Source of the DNA: Candidatus Bathyarchaeota archaeon
GTDB lineage: Archaea; Thermoproteota; Bathyarchaeia; TCS64
Reading direction: 5' to 3'
Assembly: GCA_018652685.1 (NCBI GenBank)
Contig: JABIBQ010000056.1
Span: forward strand, 1 to 41,921
DNA length: 41,921 nt
A model generated the notes under the pieces. The model searched no databases, was not told the origin of the DNA, and worked only from the letters and a program-made list of their open reading frames with translations. The translations under genes were made by a program, and so were the position numbers. Positions 39,780-41,921 of this stretch are shown here, piece by piece. Numbering within the stretch: position 1 is the first letter of the stretch; the number at the start of each line of letters is the position of its first letter.

Positions 39780-40427
39780 GCGCGCCATAGTCATCATCTC
39801 CTGAATCGTGTCCTATGTGTCCAGTTTGTCCATGGTCTACTATCCCCACTACATTCACACCTTTCTCTAGACGAGTTTGTGTACCCTGGACATCTGGGAC
39901 ACTTGGGACACCAACTTCTCATTCAGTCCATAATCTGTCTTAGAGACATTCACCAACAAGCCCCACACACCTCCAAACACGGAATCGCGTGCCCCCAAAA
40001 TTGCTCTTTGGTATACAACGTTAACCTACTGTCCCGAACAAACACCGTTTTCTTGAACTGTTCAACATAACTACGATCAGATAAAGGCACGAACCCTTTC
40101 TCTCAGCAATACGTGTGAAAAGCCTTGATCACATCCTGTTTACCTCAAAACTCTCATGAGATTCTACTATGTGATTATTATAGGACCCGTTTACAGAGTC
40201 GCTTATGGCCAAAAAGAGTTCCTTTCATTCCATGACTTTGTCCGACAACATAAGATATTCTCTTTCCGAAGCCGGCCAAGTCCCACCAAAACCCAGTTGA
40301 ATATTCCATCCAGATCATCCTCCGAGCAATAACCCTCAAACGATGAGCATTTCTAGGGTTTTTCCGAGATAAACGGGTCAAATACGATTTTGAGAGTGTT
40401 TAGACTTGAATGATCTATCGCTCTTAA
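39780..40427 (-). pseudogene. Decayed P4/D5-type phage or plasmid primase-helicase, C-terminal part
   Basis: Minus-strand translation in shifting frames gives a chain resembling the C-terminus of P4-family primase/D5 helicases. DDLDGIFNWVLVGLGRL (about 40270-40320) matches the conserved nucleotidyl-helicase tail (xGIxNWALEGLxRL). Then comes AISDSVNGSYNNHIVES, then DVIKAFHTYC, then PLSDRSYVEQFKKTV (about 40045-40090), the winged-helix tail. An LVSQVSQMSRVHKLV linker ends near 39890. In-frame stops and at least three frameshifts break it. The N-terminal half and ATPase motifs are missing. It is a remnant of an integrated virus or plasmid next to tRNA-Ala. Confidence 0.65.
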
Positions 40428-40656
40428 CTTTAAATGAAGGCCCCACCGAACACCGAACACCCAGAACCCTGGTTCCAAGAATCAAAGACATATGACCCCT
40501 CTCCTTGGCTTGACTACACCTTGATCTCCTCCTTCGCGCGTGTAAGGGGATAGTGGGTCTCCATGGCAGAAAATATGGGGCTAGTCAGAGGGCCTTGACG
40601 AGGCTCGACATTCACGTTCACATTGCCAATTTTAACGGAATAATCACTCAAAGCTG

Positions 40657-40664
40657 TATTATAT
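40657..40664 (+). promoter_or_regulatory. TATA-like box of the VOC-family gene
   Basis: TATTATAT is centred about 26 bases before the ATG at 40686, predicting a leaderless transcript. Confidence 0.5.
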
Positions 40665-40685
40665 CCAGTTCACCCTAGTCTACCC

Positions 40686-41072
40686 ATGAGCGAGAAAGTC
40701 AGGGGAGTCATCACATGGCTCTACTACAGAGATCTGTCAAGAGCGCAGAAATTCTATGAGGATATAATTGGTCTCAAAATGGAAGTGGATCAGGGCTGGA
40801 GCGTTATTTACAAGATCGTTGACGGTGCTTATGTTGGCTTGGTTGATGGCGCACACGGGTACCACAAAGCAAACAACATCAAGCCCGTGATCCTCTGCCT
40901 AAACGTAGAGAACGCCGATGCATGGCACAAGAAACTAACGGATGCTGGGCTAGAATTGGAAAACCTTGTACATGAGTCTGAGCGTCTTAAGGTTAGAGTC
41001 TTCATGTTCAAGGACATCGAGGGCTACACCATCGAGATTCAGGAGACCTTACCCGGCGGCTTGAGCATCTAA
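40686..41072 (+). CDS. Glyoxalase/VOC-superfamily protein
   Basis: A 128-residue protein with the paired beta-alpha-beta-beta-beta units of the vicinal oxygen chelate fold. RDLSRAQKFYEDIIGL opens the first unit, and FMFKDIEGYTIEIQE ends the second with its metal-ligand-type glutamate. The equivalent first-unit ligand is not obvious. Members act as glyoxalases, dioxygenases, epimerases or resistance proteins, so the reaction is open. A TATA-like box supports a leaderless start at 40686. The next gene starts 38 bases downstream. Confidence 0.85.
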   Translation: MSEKVRGVITWLYYRDLSRAQKFYEDIIGLKMEVDQGWSVIYKIVDGAYVGLVDGAHGYHKANNIKPVILCLNVENADAWHKKLTDAGLELENLVHESERLKVRVFMFKDIEGYTIEIQETLPGGLSI

Positions 41073-41110
41073 CCGCCAAGTTTTTCAAATATCTCCTATT
41101 CTTTCATCCC

Positions 41111-41921
41111 ATGTCAGCTTACTTTGAAGACCAGCCAAGCCCATCCGAGATTAAAGAAAGGATGAAGGGCTTCAGCTCGTGGCTTGAGATCGACCTAGAT
41201 AACTTGGGTCATAACCTGGATCAGATCAGCGAACACGTGGGTGTCACGGTTATGGCGGTTGTAAAAAACAATGCTTACGGACATGGCATCATACCTGTGA
41301 CAGCCTATCTTGAGTCAAGGGGTGTGAAGTGGTGCATGGTTGCTAAATTGTATGAAGCTTTGAAGATCAGGGAGGCAGGGATCAAGATAGATATCCTCAA
41401 CATGGACGTGCTGTTCACAGAGAGTCAGTATGATTCGGTTGTCGGGAATGGTATCACGCAGTGCGTCTACACCAAGGAAGACGCAGACAATCTGGCGTCA
41501 GCAGCGACAAAACTAGGGGTCGATGCCAAGGTGTTCATCAAGGTGGATACCGGGCTAAACAGGATCGGTGTCAGGCACAGCGAAGCAGCAGAATTCATCG
41601 AGCATGTCTACAACCTGAAGGGCGTTGATGTGTCTGGTATCTTCTCCACGTTCCAGCAGAATTCCGAGGACCCAACGATGCTTGCGAAGCTACTCGCCGT
41701 GGACGAGAAGCTCAGGGCAAAGAGTATCAACGTTCCAATCAGGAGCATGTCCAGCACCGACGCAACGTTCCACAACCCCGACGGTTGGCTTGATCTTGTC
41801 AGGCCCGGTATGAGCCTGTACGGTGTCTACCCCGAGAAGAAAGATCTCTCTGCACCTGTTGATCTCAGGCAGGTTCTCAGTTTCAAGGCGCGGGTCGAGT
41901 ATGTCAAGCGGGTCAGCAGGG
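41111..41921 (+). CDS. alr: Alanine racemase (partial, cut by window edge)
   Basis: The frame is open from ATG 41111 to the window end and gives 270 residues of a fold-type III PLP enzyme. The PLP lysine is Lys52 in AVVKNNAYGHG (usual AVVKADAYGHG). A TGLNRIGV block follows, then SSTDATF and VRPGMSLYGVYP, typical of Alr. It interconverts L- and D-alanine, or acts on another amino acid in related enzymes. Archaea lack murein, so the role is unusual; D-amino acid use or catabolism is possible. The C-terminal catalytic tyrosine lies outside the window. Confidence 0.9.
   Translation, partial: MSAYFEDQPSPSEIKERMKGFSSWLEIDLDNLGHNLDQISEHVGVTVMAVVKNNAYGHGIIPVTAYLESRGVKWCMVAKLYEALKIREAGIKIDILNMDVLFTESQYDSVVGNGITQCVYTKEDADNLASAATKLGVDAKVFIKVDTGLNRIGVRHSEAAEFIEHVYNLKGVDVSGIFSTFQQNSEDPTMLAKLLAVDEKLRAKSINVPIRSMSSTDATFHNPDGWLDLVRPGMSLYGVYPEKKDLSAPVDLRQVLSFKARVEYVKRVSR

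Noticed and set aside
39705-40070. 121-residue plus-strand frame after the aminotransferase
   Set aside because: It is antisense to the primase-like remnant, starts inside the aminotransferase, and its His/Cys-rich translation comes from the reverse of that remnant.
38280-40685. Second copy of the tRNA-Ala 3' end as an attachment site
   Set aside because: Scanning by eye, I saw no repeat of the T-arm/acceptor sequence on either strand, so the exact insertion boundaries remain undefined.

Overview
The window is archaeal chromosome. Evidence is the gene content: a RadA recombinase, an Hjc-type resolvase, an archaeal histone, a proteasome beta subunit with a PAC2 chaperone, aIF1, ribosomal protein eS17, an XPB-Bax1 repair pair, an RtcA cyclase, archaeal NadM, a geranylgeranyl-reductase-family flavoprotein and an Lhr-type helicase. 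Many genes have a TATA-like box about 20-35 bases before the start codon, which fits leaderless or short-leader archaeal transcripts. TTG and GTG starts are common, and one ATT or CTG start is likely. I cannot place the lineage from sequence alone. Histone, XPB-Bax1, a probably inactive proteasome beta paralogue, a DUF4438 protein and a LarA/UxaA cassette together would fit an uncultured TACK or Asgard-like lineage, but this is inference.

Layout. 1-4.6 kb: the end of an unknown gene, then a minus-strand catabolic cassette: MFS transporter, UxaA-type dehydratase in two pieces, and a LarA-type nickel-pincer racemase. An inverted repeat lies upstream of larA. 4.6-9.6 kb: enolase, a thioredoxin reductase/glutaredoxin-like pair and a large Lon-like AAA protease whose promoter carries a perfect 9-bp inverted repeat. 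9.6-12.5 kb: Hjc resolvase with a winged-helix partner, argG, and a divergent ACT-domain regulator. 12.5-16.3 kb: aIF1, zinc ribbons, radA, an EMC6-like membrane protein and PAC2. 16.4-23 kb: CBS, Mut7-C, AMMECR1, a GT28-type glycosyltransferase, an AhpD-like protein, Lhr and a cysteine-rich mini-protein. 23-32.5 kb: M24 peptidase, flavodoxin-ferredoxin, DUF4438, a MacB-type permease, geranylgeranyl reductase, histone, eS17, phosphoribosyltransferase, an Fe-S protein and a secreted repeat protein.

32.5-38.3 kb is a plus-strand nucleic-acid and protein quality-control run: nadM, a B3/B4-domain protein, rtcA, xpb, bax1, psmB and a small unknown gene, ending in a tRNA-Ala(CGC) gene. 38.3-40.7 kb looks like an AT-richer acquired stretch: an aminotransferase and the decayed C-terminal part of a P4/D5-type phage or plasmid primase-helicase, just downstream of the tRNA. 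The window ends with a glyoxalase-family protein and an alanine racemase cut by the window edge.

The strongest observations are: a proteasome beta subunit in which the catalytic Thr1 position reads Ala although Glu17 and Lys33 are kept; a bax1 gene whose real N-terminus lies about 74 codons upstream of its first ATG and starts at a non-AUG codon behind an AGGAGG; the primase pseudogene beside tRNA-Ala; a thioredoxin reductase without the usual NADPH motif; and several promoter-overlapping inverted or direct repeats (lon, winged-helix/hjc, argG/ACT, larA). No CRISPR array, rRNA gene or intact insertion sequence was seen.
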